Shown here: positions 36,632-44,321 of the stretch, piece by piece | How positions within the stretch are numbered: position 1 is the first letter of the stretch | Layout of the letters: each line of letters starts with the position of its first letter | NCBI GenBank assembly: GCA_017507385.1 | Contig: JAFWAX010000049.1 | Location: forward strand, 1 to 64,000 | Source: Bacteroidaceae bacterium | GTDB lineage: Bacteria; Bacteroidota; Bacteroidia; Bacteroidales; Bacteroidaceae | Length of the DNA stretch: 64,000 bases | Reading direction: 5' to 3' | Program-made: the position numbers and the translations under genes | The notes under the pieces: model-generated | The model's database searches: none | What the model was told of the DNA's origin: nothing | The model's input: only the letters and a program-made list of their open reading frames with translations

Positions 36632-36645
36632 TTGTTAAACTTTTG

Positions 36646-36686
36646 TTTTGTTCTTGAACCAGTTCATCTATATAACAAGAACAAAA
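36646..36686. promoter_or_regulatory. 11-bp inverted repeat upstream of ECF operon B
   Basis: TTTTGTTCTTG (36646-36656) and CAAGAACAAAA (36676-36686) are perfect reverse complements, 19 nt apart. They lie 15-55 bp before the DUF6249 start and no TAnnTTTG box is seen there. It may be an operator or part of an ECF-dependent promoter, or the terminator of the convergent-side ATPase unit. Confidence 0.45.
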
Positions 36687-36718
36687 GGCAAAAGGTGACA
36701 ACGGAGGAGTGATTTTTT

Positions 36719-37924
36719 TCAGTAAAGGAAGCCAAATGCCCACAGTGGAATCTTGCGGAGGGTGGCAGATTCGATGCCATCGGCTGCCACGAAGGAGTTT
36801 TCCTGCCCGGCTATTTGAGAAAAACCTTTATCAGAACCGCCCACCTCTATAACAAGGTCGTGGTCAATACGGAAGTCGCCCTTTTTGTAGCCGGCATACT
36901 CTACCAAATGCCCTGTGGAAGCCAGTTGATTGGCCAAGAAGGTCTCTCGCACGGTGCCAATCTCTGGGGTGACGGGACAGAGCGTGTAGAGCAAGTTTGA
37001 GTTGTCGAGATACATCTTATCAGGCTTCTGCAAGTCAGTGATGGTGGCTAAGTCGGTGAAGACGCGACGGATGAGACTGGCTTCTTCCATGTGGCGAAGA
37101 TAACGGAGCGTTGTAGCACGTGTAATGCCTGTCGCTTTGGAGAGTTTGGCTATATCCACCTCATAGGGTGTCATTTGAGAGATGACTTGCAGCAACGCCT
37201 TCACGCTTCGAGTGTTGCCAATCTCCAAGTTCCGATGCTTGGTCAGTTCTACATCGACAATGTAATTGACGACATTTTCCAACCGACTATAATACTCTTG
37301 CTTTCCCTCGAAATAGAAAGGATAGTAACCATATTGCAGATAGCGCCGGAAATGTTCCAGAGGATGACAAACCGAACGGACATAGGTGCAGTATTTGTTG
37401 GGGGCATTCAAGAGTTCTTCCAACGAAATTGGCTCAATGTCAAGCCCTGCTTCCAGACGAAGGAACTCACGCATGGAAAGGCCTGGCATATCATATTCCA
37501 AGATGCGACGAGACAGGTCTGCCTGCCCGTCATTGATTTGAAGAAGTGACGAACCGCTCAACACGAGATGCAGGTCTTTGTGCAGGTCATAGATTTCTTT
37601 CACCTCACTACTCCACCCGCTGTACTTGTGCACCTCGTCGATGAACAGATGCCGTCCGCCCATCTTCACAAAGTTGTCTGCCACATCCACCAAGGTATGA
37701 GTGGAGAAGTAGTTTGTATCAGCAGAACAATACAGCACATGGCGGTCATCAGCCCCATAATGTTGCTTGATATATTGCAGCATCATCGTTGACTTACCCA
37801 CCCCTTTAGGACCCTTAATGGCGATGAGTCGAGCACCCCAGTTTATTGTTGAAACAAAGGGACGTACAAAGTCCATCGAAATGCCTTGCAGATAGGCATC
37901 ATGACGTTCAAAAAGTTTCTCCAT
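36719..37924 (-). CDS. AAA ATPase with DUF4143-type C-terminal region
   Basis: 401 aa from ATG MEKLFERHDAYL; a GTG two codons earlier is less likely. Walker A GPKGVGKST (about residues 38-46), Walker B HLFIDEVHKYSGW, sensor LVLSGSS, then a winged-helix-like part and a C-terminal nuclease-like region (VIEVGGSDKGFSQI) as in the DUF4143 'ATP-binding protein' family. Function unknown; many members sit in mobile or defence contexts. It has a very strong promoter (38045-38076) and three 33-bp repeats in its 5' leader. Confidence 0.85.
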   Translation of the reverse strand: MEKLFERHDAYLQGISMDFVRPFVSTINWGARLIAIKGPKGVGKSTMMLQYIKQHYGADDRHVLYCSADTNYFSTHTLVDVADNFVKMGGRHLFIDEVHKYSGWSSEVKEIYDLHKDLHLVLSGSSLLQINDGQADLSRRILEYDMPGLSMREFLRLEAGLDIEPISLEELLNAPNKYCTYVRSVCHPLEHFRRYLQYGYYPFYFEGKQEYYSRLENVVNYIVDVELTKHRNLEIGNTRSVKALLQVISQMTPYEVDIAKLSKATGITRATTLRYLRHMEEASLIRRVFTDLATITDLQKPDKMYLDNSNLLYTLCPVTPEIGTVRETFLANQLASTGHLVEYAGYKKGDFRIDHDLVIEVGGSDKGFSQIAGQENSFVAADGIESATLRKIPLWAFGFLY

Positions 37925-37947
37925 ATTCACTATACTATTTATCGGTC

Positions 37948-38046
37948 TGCGTTCTACACAAAGAACACTTTTAATGTCAATGCGTTCTCTACAAAGAACA
38001 CTTTTAATACCAATGTGTTCTCCACAAAGAACACTCTTCTATTTGC
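37948..38046. repeat. Three 33-bp direct repeats in the ATPase leader
   Basis: Units at 37948-37980, 37981-38013 and 38014-38046 (the last diverging at its end). Each contains an inverted repeat, best in the third unit as GTGTTCTCCACAAAGAACAC. The repeats lie between the ATPase promoter and its start codon, so they would be transcribed as three small hairpins, or act as operator sites. No spacers: not a CRISPR. Confidence 0.8.
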
Positions 38047-38077
38047 AAAGGTAATGTCTTTTTCCTTCTCATCCAAG
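38045..38077 (-). promoter_or_regulatory. Full promoter of the ATPase gene
   Basis: Minus strand TTG (38076-38074), 20-bp spacer, TACCTTTGC (38053-38045). This gives an approximately 115-nt leader containing the 33-bp repeats. Confidence 0.8.
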
Positions 38078-38164
38078 AAAAAGAGCAAGAAAAACACTTT
38101 TTTTTCACTCCTTTGCAATTTTTCGTGTTTCATCCTCGTATATATAAGTAGAAGACCTCGAAAA

Positions 38165-38725
38165 ATGGTGACAGATATAGAGACGAATATGATAGAGGGA
38201 CTGAAGGAAGGCAGTCCCAAGGCTCAGCAGATGATGGTTGAGAGATATGGCAGACATGTCTTCAGCCAGGTGGTGAGGCTGTTGCCGAGTGTGGAGGATG
38301 CTGAGGAGGTGTATCAAGATGTGTTTCTGAAGGTCTTTCTAAATATAAATAGGTATGAGGAAGAAAAGTCATTCTTCAAGACATGGGTGTCACGCATCGC
38401 CTACAACGAGTCCATCACTTGGTTGAGGCACAAGCGGCAGCAGATGATTTACTTTGAAGATGAAGACGGAGAGGCGGAGAGGCTGTCGGAGGCGGAGGTG
38501 GAAGCGACCTTGGGACATTCGGACCCTGAGACGGTGCAACTGATACGGGCAGCCCTGAAACATCTGCCACCCGAGGAACGGAGCCTCATCACGATGTTCT
38601 ACTATGAGGAAATGAGCGTGAAGGACATCGCCTACGTGACCGACTCCCCACCCAACACCATCGGCTCGAAACTGTTCCGAACGAGAAAGAAACTTTGTAA
38701 AATCATTCAAATGCTCCAATCATGA
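38165..38725 (+). CDS. ECF-type RNA polymerase sigma factor (locus C)
   Basis: 186 aa from MVTDIETNMIEGLKEGSP; the open frame runs further upstream, through the 33-bp repeats, but that part is not sigma-like. Region 2 in QVVRLLPSVEDAEEVYQDVFLKVF and SFFKTWVSRIAYN, region 4 in LKHLPPEERSLITMFYYEEMSVKDIA. The stop overlaps the next start (ATGA at 38722-38725). Confidence 0.92.
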   Translation: MVTDIETNMIEGLKEGSPKAQQMMVERYGRHVFSQVVRLLPSVEDAEEVYQDVFLKVFLNINRYEEEKSFFKTWVSRIAYNESITWLRHKRQQMIYFEDEDGEAERLSEAEVEATLGHSDPETVQLIRAALKHLPPEERSLITMFYYEEMSVKDIAYVTDSPPNTIGSKLFRTRKKLCKIIQMLQS

Positions 38726-39417
38726 AAGAAGACTATATAGACACATTACGCCAACAGGACACGAACCTTCGAGATGCCATCAGGCTGGAGGAAGAGGCTC
38801 TGCCACCGATGCCAGTCGACCTCAACGCACGACTCATGCAGCGCGTGGAGGAAGAACGGGCGAAGGGAATCGCGAAAAGAAAACGAACCCGCATCCTTTG
38901 GCCCTTGGTGGCAGCGGCATGTGTGGCTGCCTTGATAGCCGTCTTCCTCACCCCACCGAAAGGAACACCTGAGGACGAGACACCAACGGGAAAGCCTGTT
39001 GCTGTGAAGGTGGACAAGCCTAAGCCAGAGAAGAAGGTTGTTCAGCAGAAAGTAGCACAGATAGTCCCCACTCCGTCAGAAGAGAAGGTTGTTGAGCAAT
39101 CCAAGGTGAAACAGCCTGTAGTGAAACCCACTCAACCGCTCTTGGCGCAGGAAAAGCCAGTTGAGAAGGACATCGCGACAGAGGAAGCGACCACAGAACC
39201 CATCGCAGAGAATACTGCCGCAGAACCTCCTCACACAGAGATGACTACCGTAATCCTCACCGAGCGCGACATCCCCATCACTCGTCCAGAGAACTACCAT
39301 TACACTCCAGAAGAAATCGCCCTGTTGAAGAAGCAAGCCAACGAGGCTTACCTGAAATGGGTGGAGTTGGAACTGGAGATTTCAAAGTACACATTGGAAA
39401 AAATGGCACAGAAATAA
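38722..39417 (+). CDS. Putative anti-sigma factor with long Pro/Lys/Glu periplasmic domain (locus C)
   Basis: 231 aa: cytoplasmic helical N-terminus (about 1-53), one membrane segment (WPLVAAACVAALIAVFL), then LTPPKGT and a TonB-like low-complexity stretch rich in Lys, Pro, Val and Glu (about 80-165), ending in a helical tail. It shares the WPxVAAAC...LTPP segment with the protein at 22813-23223. It is coupled to the sigma gene by a 4-bp overlap. The anti-sigma role is inferred from position. Confidence 0.72.
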   Translation: MKEDYIDTLRQQDTNLRDAIRLEEEALPPMPVDLNARLMQRVEEERAKGIAKRKRTRILWPLVAAACVAALIAVFLTPPKGTPEDETPTGKPVAVKVDKPKPEKKVVQQKVAQIVPTPSEEKVVEQSKVKQPVVKPTQPLLAQEKPVEKDIATEEATTEPIAENTAAEPPHTEMTTVILTERDIPITRPENYHYTPEEIALLKKQANEAYLKWVELELEISKYTLEKMAQK

Positions 39418-39431
39418 AAAACAAGAACGAT

Positions 39432-40865
39432 ATGAAACGCTTATTCATTTTGCTGCTCATCGCATGCAGCACCATCGCAACCATCCATGCCCAGCAGCGG
39501 GCAAAGGGTCAGCAGATCACACCCATCCACGTCAAGACGCTGTTCAACGACATCATCAAGACTTGGGGAGCTCCTTCTGACGAGGTTTTTTCCATCAACA
39601 AGAACCCCAATACGAACCTGATTGAGTCGAGTGTAAGAATCACCTACTTCGTCGCCAACAATTCAGAGTGGACAGACGAAAACGCCAAATCACTCAATCT
39701 TAAAGACATCAGCGAGGCATTCAAGAAAGATGAGCCCACCTCTTATCAACTGCTTCATCTGTCACCAGGCACCAACGAGTCTTTCTCGCTGAGGGCTGTT
39801 GATGGAAACGGAAAGGACAAAAGTTACCTCGTCCGCGGCATGAACAAAGAGGAAATGTGGCTGCTCTGCACCAAGAACGCTGAGAACCCTCAACTGCGCG
39901 ACGCATACGCCATCAAATGGACCCTTTCCGATGATGAAAGCAAGATTCTTGGTGCTGTCTATCAGATTACCTCCCTGCGTCCCGACATTTACGAGAAGGA
40001 ACTGGCATCGTCGAAGAAGACCTTCAAGATTGTGGGACGGGTGGATGAGAACATCAAGGACTCGCTCTACAACATCTACATCGCCGAGACGGCTGACGAA
40101 CTTGCCAATATTGGAGATGACGATTATGTGGCTTGCGTGCCCGTCATCAACAAACGCTTTGAGTGGCAGACAGAACTGGAGAAACCTATGGTGGGACGCC
40201 TGCGCTGTATCTTCCCCGACGGTTCGCTCTGCTCCGCATGGATAAACCTCGACTTCGTGCCTGGCGAGACCTACAACATCACCGTACACAACGGTTATTA
40301 CAATGAGGACCAAGACTATGAGCGTCGTGTGGGACGCTACTCGGGAAGGAGTCTGCTGAATGAACGACAGAAAAGAGGGAATGACGATGTAACCACAGGG
40401 GATGATGATGGCAGGGAGGAAATCGACACGATACCTAGCAACAATGAGGGATTCCATCCTACACGAGAACAGGAGATGCGATTGGAGGCCAAGATCAAGG
40501 CCATTGAGGCAAACAGAAATTCCATCAAGGCCACTTATGAGGCTCTGGAACCTTTTGTGAAAAAGGGATCACTCACTGGTTCAGACAACTATTTCAAACA
40601 AATCATCAGACTGAACAAGGAGTTGGATGTGAAGTGTCAGGACTACATCAAGTATTTGGGAGGTTTTGATAGTCTTCCTTCCGATTGGAAGACCAAACTA
40701 TACGGAGTAATTTTAGGGCTCTACTCCGAACAGAGCCAAGGGTTCGGGGAGTTGTACAAGAAGGTCGGTCTCCTCCCCAAGCCTGCCCAGGAGGCTCAGA
40801 AGTACGTCAATCAACTCATGGAGAAATACATGAAAGAGATGGAAAAGGCGATGACGGAGAATTAA
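39432..40865 (+). CDS. Secreted protein of unknown function in ECF operon C
   Basis: 477 aa from MKRLFILLLIACSTIATIHAQ, a clear signal peptide. The middle part (about 190-290) is beta-rich with VPGETYNITVHNGYYNEDQDYERRVG split across a DUF4369-like domain region. The C-terminal ~130 residues are charged and helical (EAKIKAIEANRNSIKATYEAL). I do not recognise a catalytic motif. It is 14 bp after the anti-sigma gene and ends at a strong terminator, so it is the last gene of the unit. Confidence 0.7.
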   Translation: MKRLFILLLIACSTIATIHAQQRAKGQQITPIHVKTLFNDIIKTWGAPSDEVFSINKNPNTNLIESSVRITYFVANNSEWTDENAKSLNLKDISEAFKKDEPTSYQLLHLSPGTNESFSLRAVDGNGKDKSYLVRGMNKEEMWLLCTKNAENPQLRDAYAIKWTLSDDESKILGAVYQITSLRPDIYEKELASSKKTFKIVGRVDENIKDSLYNIYIAETADELANIGDDDYVACVPVINKRFEWQTELEKPMVGRLRCIFPDGSLCSAWINLDFVPGETYNITVHNGYYNEDQDYERRVGRYSGRSLLNERQKRGNDDVTTGDDDGREEIDTIPSNNEGFHPTREQEMRLEAKIKAIEANRNSIKATYEALEPFVKKGSLTGSDNYFKQIIRLNKELDVKCQDYIKYLGGFDSLPSDWKTKLYGVILGLYSEQSQGFGELYKKVGLLPKPAQEAQKYVNQLMEKYMKEMEKAMTEN

Positions 40866-40871
40866 CGGAAC

Positions 40872-40919
40872 AAAAAAGGGAGGTGCCTTGCCACTTTGGG
40901 CAAGGCACCTCCCTTTTTT
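40872..40919 (+). terminator. Strong terminator of ECF operon C
   Basis: AAAAAA, a stem of about 15 bp (GGGAGGTGCCTTGCC and its complement), then TTTTTT. It is symmetrical, so it can also end the minus-strand metY-tail remnant next to it. Confidence 0.9.
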
Positions 40920-40938
40920 GTATCTTTTGCTTTTGTCT

Positions 40939-40980
40939 TTACATCTTTGCCATTGCCTGCTCAAGGTCAGCGATGATTTC
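40939..40980 (-). pseudogene. Orphan 3' tail of a metY gene
   Basis: The minus strand reads EIIADLEQAMAKM and a TAA stop. The intact metY gene 2.1 kb away ends DIIADLEQAMAKM and TGA (43041-43083); 28 bases in the core are identical. Nothing of the rest of the gene remains upstream. Confidence 0.75.
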
Positions 40981-41440
40981 GAATACAAAATTACAAAAAC
41001 ACTCCCAAACTACATCATTTCTAATATAAAAGTTTAATATTGAACACTTTTATATGTTTTCAACTATAATTTTCATGTTTCTCGCTGATTTATGGTGTAT
41101 TTATTAGTAAATAGTAATTGAAAATCCCAGTTCCTAACTCTTCATTAAGTGTTGCAATTTTTTCTCTTAAGGGTAACAATCTTTTTCATTAAGGCATGCT
41201 GTATCTTCATTTTTCATTTAGCGAAGCGCCTTTAACCTGCCTCTGCCGGGAAATATGCGTGCCTTATCGGAGAGCAAGATATTTTCAAACGGATGCAGCA
41301 TGCCTTTAAGACGATTAGGGAGCACGACGTACTGACCTAAGGGAATGAACTGAAAATTTGTTAAATAGTTCCATTCGCTTGGATATGTCGGCAAAAAGGT
41401 ATTACTTTGTAGCGTTGAACTAAATGAATAGTTGAAAGAA
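40981..41440. other. AT-rich intergenic stretch with decayed sequence
   Basis: No supported gene. The first 200 bp are very AT-rich. A minus-strand frame reading ...YVVLPNRLKGMLHPFENILLSD... to a stop at 41218 could be a decayed gene tail, but I cannot assign it. Confidence 0.4.
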
Positions 41441-41527
41441 ATGGATAAACTGACAGGAAAAGAGGAAGAGGTCATGGAGATGATATGGAAGATCGGTCCA
41501 TGCGCTCCCAAGGATATGTCAGCATGA
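41441..41527 (+). pseudogene. Remnant of a BlaI/MecI-family repressor (N-terminus only)
   Basis: 28 codons: MDKLTGKEEEVMEMIWKIGP then CAPKDMSA and stop. This is the first helix region of BlaI-type winged-helix repressors (normally about 125 aa). It runs directly into the tail described next. Confidence 0.65.
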
Positions 41528-41562
41528 AATACACGCTCCCCTTCACCTTCAAACTGTTATGA
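41524..41562 (+). pseudogene. Remnant of a TonB-C/BlaR1-type gene (last codons)
   Basis: MKYTLPFTFKLL and stop, overlapping the BlaI remnant by 4 bp. The TonB-C protein at 42472-42993 has RCTLPITFKLEV near its own end. BlaI genes are normally followed by an M56/BlaR1 gene often carrying TonB-C, so an internal deletion of such an operon would leave just these two ends. Confidence 0.5.
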
Positions 41563-41599
41563 CTTCTCTCTATATATAAATGCGTAAAGACTATTTCTT

Positions 41600-42421
41600 A
41601 TGAAACAAATCATCATCACACTCATTGCATGGACGGCCATCGTCCTCAACGCCAGCGCCACAGCGCAGAATCCGGAAGTGCTCATGTGGAACGGACAGAA
41701 ATATAACCTCATGGCAGAGCCACTGTTAGGTTGCGAAGAGATGGACAGCCTCCTCGGGGAGTGGGGAAGCGAGTGGGAAGCCACTTCAAGCTGGAGAAAC
41801 TACGAGGGGTATTGGGAAATCGTGGACAGCGTGCTTTACCTGAACTATGTAAAGGTCAATGGGGACACCATCTATGCCCGAGACATCCCTGTTCTCAAAC
41901 CTTATTGCACCAACGGAATGGCCAAGGCGACATGGGTGACAAGTTCCTTCAAAATCACGTCTGGGAAGATCGTCTATCCCGACACCGGTTTTTATACAAC
42001 CTCTTACGAACATGAAGATCAGGTGGAAATGAAGGACGGGGTGATTGTCTCCATGAAGCACACAGAGAACAAAAGGCTGATCTATTCAACCTGGGAAAAG
42101 AGGAAAGCGTTCGAAAGCTTCCTCGAAGATCTGGGCAGAGAACTGAGGCGCAGATTCCCGAAGGTGAGAAACTACATTGGTGCTGAAGTCTGGTACCGCG
42201 ACTACGACTCCACGATGATGCCGACATCCGTGGAAATCGTCTTCCCAAAGAAAACACGGAACAGAGACTATAATAGAAGAGGACTGAGCAGGAACGTGAA
42301 AAACGTGGTGAGGGAGAAACTCGCCAAGTATGTCCTCGAGCATAAAGTTTTTGACCTCTACTACGTCAAAGGGCAGATTTGGCAAGGGCAATGTATGGCA
42401 CATATCAATATTCCCCAATAG
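41600..42421 (+). CDS. Secreted protein of unknown function
   Basis: 273 aa with a signal peptide (MKQIIITLIAWTAIVLNASATAQ). The body has EVLMWNGQKYNLMAEPLLG near the start, repeated Trp/Tyr-rich beta segments (WRNYEGYWEIVDSVLYLNYV) and a helical, basic C-terminal half (about 170-273). No family recognised. Its first codons are nearly identical to those of the next gene (MKQIIIT), suggesting a shared origin of the 5' ends. Confidence 0.7.
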   Translation: MKQIIITLIAWTAIVLNASATAQNPEVLMWNGQKYNLMAEPLLGCEEMDSLLGEWGSEWEATSSWRNYEGYWEIVDSVLYLNYVKVNGDTIYARDIPVLKPYCTNGMAKATWVTSSFKITSGKIVYPDTGFYTTSYEHEDQVEMKDGVIVSMKHTENKRLIYSTWEKRKAFESFLEDLGRELRRRFPKVRNYIGAEVWYRDYDSTMMPTSVEIVFPKKTRNRDYNRRGLSRNVKNVVREKLAKYVLEHKVFDLYYVKGQIWQGQCMAHINIPQ

Positions 42422-42471
42422 TCATCTCCTTACAGCAACAAAGAAGTATCACAACTAAAAGCAATGACGAT

Positions 42472-42993
42472 ATGAAACAAATCATCATCACCATGCTACT
42501 GCTGGCAGCCACGATTGCTAATGCGCAGGACAAGGGAAAGACTCCACAGGATGCCCAGAACGGAGGGTATGAGGTCTTCGTCAACCCAGAACAGAGTCCT
42601 CAATTCCCTGGAGGTGACAAAGCCTGTTGGGATTACATCAAGAAGAACATGTGCTATCCAGAAGAGGCCAAGAAGAAACGCATTGAGGGACGCGTGCTTG
42701 TTCAGTTTGTAATAGAAAAGGACGGGAGCCACAACTCCTACAAGGTCATCAGGTCTCCCGACTCCCTGCTGAACGAGGAAGCCATCCGTATCGTCAAAGG
42801 AATGCCCAAATGGATACCTGCGAGATTATGGAATGAGACCACACGTATCCGTTGCACCCTGCCCATCACCTTCAAATTGGAGGTAGAGGGCCAAGAAGAA
42901 TCCGCGTACGGAACTAATTTGCATAAGGGGAAATACACCCCTTGCTACACCTGCCCTACGCCTACGCTACGTAAGCAAAAACAAGAGGACTGA
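42472..42993 (+). CDS. Secreted TonB C-terminal-domain protein
   Basis: 173 aa from MKQIIITMLLLAATIANAQ (signal peptide). Residues about 45-145 form a TonB-C domain: FPGGDKACWDYIKKNMCYPEEAKKK, EGRVLVQFVIEKDGS and the terminal LPITFKLE. It has no membrane anchor or proline stretch, so it cannot work as a normal TonB. Such soluble TonB-C proteins are common in Bacteroidales beside BlaI/BlaR1 or sigma genes, with unclear function. Confidence 0.82.
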   Translation: MKQIIITMLLLAATIANAQDKGKTPQDAQNGGYEVFVNPEQSPQFPGGDKACWDYIKKNMCYPEEAKKKRIEGRVLVQFVIEKDGSHNSYKVIRSPDSLLNEEAIRIVKGMPKWIPARLWNETTRIRCTLPITFKLEVEGQEESAYGTNLHKGKYTPCYTCPTPTLRKQKQED

Positions 42994-43015
42994 CATTGCT
43001 GCCAGTCCTCTTTTT
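42983..43015. terminator. Terminator between the TonB-C gene and metY
   Basis: A 10-bp stem (AAGAGGACTG / CAGTCCTCTT) flanked by an A-rich and a T-rich run; usable on both strands by the convergent genes. Confidence 0.8.
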
Positions 43016-43040
43016 CTTCAAGTGATGATTGTGGTATTCT

Positions 43041-44318
43041 TCACATCTTTGCCATTGCCTGCTCAAGGTCGGCAATGATGTCTTCCACATTCTCGATGCC
43101 GACAGAGAGACGGATGAGGTCGGGAGCAACGCCCGCCTCGCGCAACTGCTCTTCTGAGAGCTGGCGATGTGTATGGCTTGCGGGGTGCAGCACGCAGGTG
43201 CGTGCATCTGCCACATGGGTCACAATAGAGATGAACTCCAGATTGTCCATGAACTTGATAGCTTCCTCGCGGCTTCCCTTCAAGCCGAAAGCAATGACAC
43301 CACAGGAACCATTAGGGAGGTACTTCTGACCAAGGGCATAATACTTGTTGGAGGGCAAACCGCAATAGTTGACCCAACCAACCTTAGGGTTCTTCTCCAG
43401 CCACTCTGCCACCTTCTGGGCATTGGCACAATGCTGGCGCATGCGGAGGTGAAGAGTCTCAAGTCCCAAGTTGAGGAGGAAGGAGTTCTGAGGCGCAGGA
43501 ATTGAACCAAGGTCGCGCATGAGCTGGGCTACGAGCTTGGTCATGTATGCCATCTTGCCGAATGCCTTGGTGTAGGTTAGCCCGTGGTAGCTCTCGTCGG
43601 GTGTGGTCAAGCCTGGGAACTTTTCGCTGTAAGCATCCCAGTCGAAATTTCCGCTATCGACAACGCAGCCGCCTACTTGTGTGGCATGACCGTCCATGTA
43701 CTTAGTGGTAGAGTGTGTGACGATGTCGCAGCCCCACTCAAATGGACGGCAATTGATAGGTGTGGCGAAGGTGTTATCTACGATGAGGGGCACGCCGTGC
43801 TTGTGTGCCATCTTGGCAAAACGCTCGATGTCGAACACATTGCCGCCAGGATTGCTGACCGTCTCGCCAAAGAAGCACTTCGTGTTGGGACGGAACTCCT
43901 TCTCGATGCGCTCATCATCCCAGTCTGGATCAACGAATGTGCATTCGATGCCCAGCTTCTTCATCGTCACGCCAAAGAGGTTGAATGTGCCGCCATAGAT
44001 GGTGTTGCTGGTGATGAAGTGGTCGCCAGACTGGCAGATGTTGAATATGGCGTAGAAGTTGGCAGCCTGTCCGCTAGATGTCAGCATAGCGCCTACACCG
44101 CCCTCAAGCGCGCATATCTTCTTGGCTACGAAGTCGTTTGTTGGATTAGCAAGACGAGTATAGAAATACCCGCTGTCTTCCAAGTCGAACAAGCGAGCCA
44201 TCTGTTCGCTTGTATCATACTTGAAAGTTGTGCTCTGATAGACGGGCAGCTGCTGAGGCTCGCCCTTTGTTGGTTTCCACCCTCCGTGAATACAGAGTGT
44301 CTCAAGATTCTTCTTCAT
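43041..44318 (-). CDS. metY: O-acetylhomoserine sulfhydrylase (aminocarboxypropyltransferase)
   Basis: 425 aa, the length of MetY-type Cys/Met metabolism PLP enzymes. PLP lysine K206 lies in THSTTKYMDGHA; other family motifs are YFYTRLANPTND, SSGQAANFYAI, VDNTFATP and the C-terminal SVGIENVEDIIADLEQA. It makes homocysteine from O-acetylhomoserine and sulfide. It starts only 3 bp after the cotH stop and has no promoter of its own visible, so it is probably expressed from the cotH promoter. Its last 42 bp occur again at 40939-40980. Confidence 0.93.
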   Translation of the reverse strand: MKKNLETLCIHGGWKPTKGEPQQLPVYQSTTFKYDTSEQMARLFDLEDSGYFYTRLANPTNDFVAKKICALEGGVGAMLTSSGQAANFYAIFNICQSGDHFITSNTIYGGTFNLFGVTMKKLGIECTFVDPDWDDERIEKEFRPNTKCFFGETVSNPGGNVFDIERFAKMAHKHGVPLIVDNTFATPINCRPFEWGCDIVTHSTTKYMDGHATQVGGCVVDSGNFDWDAYSEKFPGLTTPDESYHGLTYTKAFGKMAYMTKLVAQLMRDLGSIPAPQNSFLLNLGLETLHLRMRQHCANAQKVAEWLEKNPKVGWVNYCGLPSNKYYALGQKYLPNGSCGVIAFGLKGSREEAIKFMDNLEFISIVTHVADARTCVLHPASHTHRQLSEEQLREAGVAPDLIRLSVGIENVEDIIADLEQAMAKM

Positions 44319-44321
44319 ATT

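Noticed and set aside
37948..38046. Possible CRISPR array
   Set aside because: Three contiguous 33-bp repeats without variable spacers and no cas genes.
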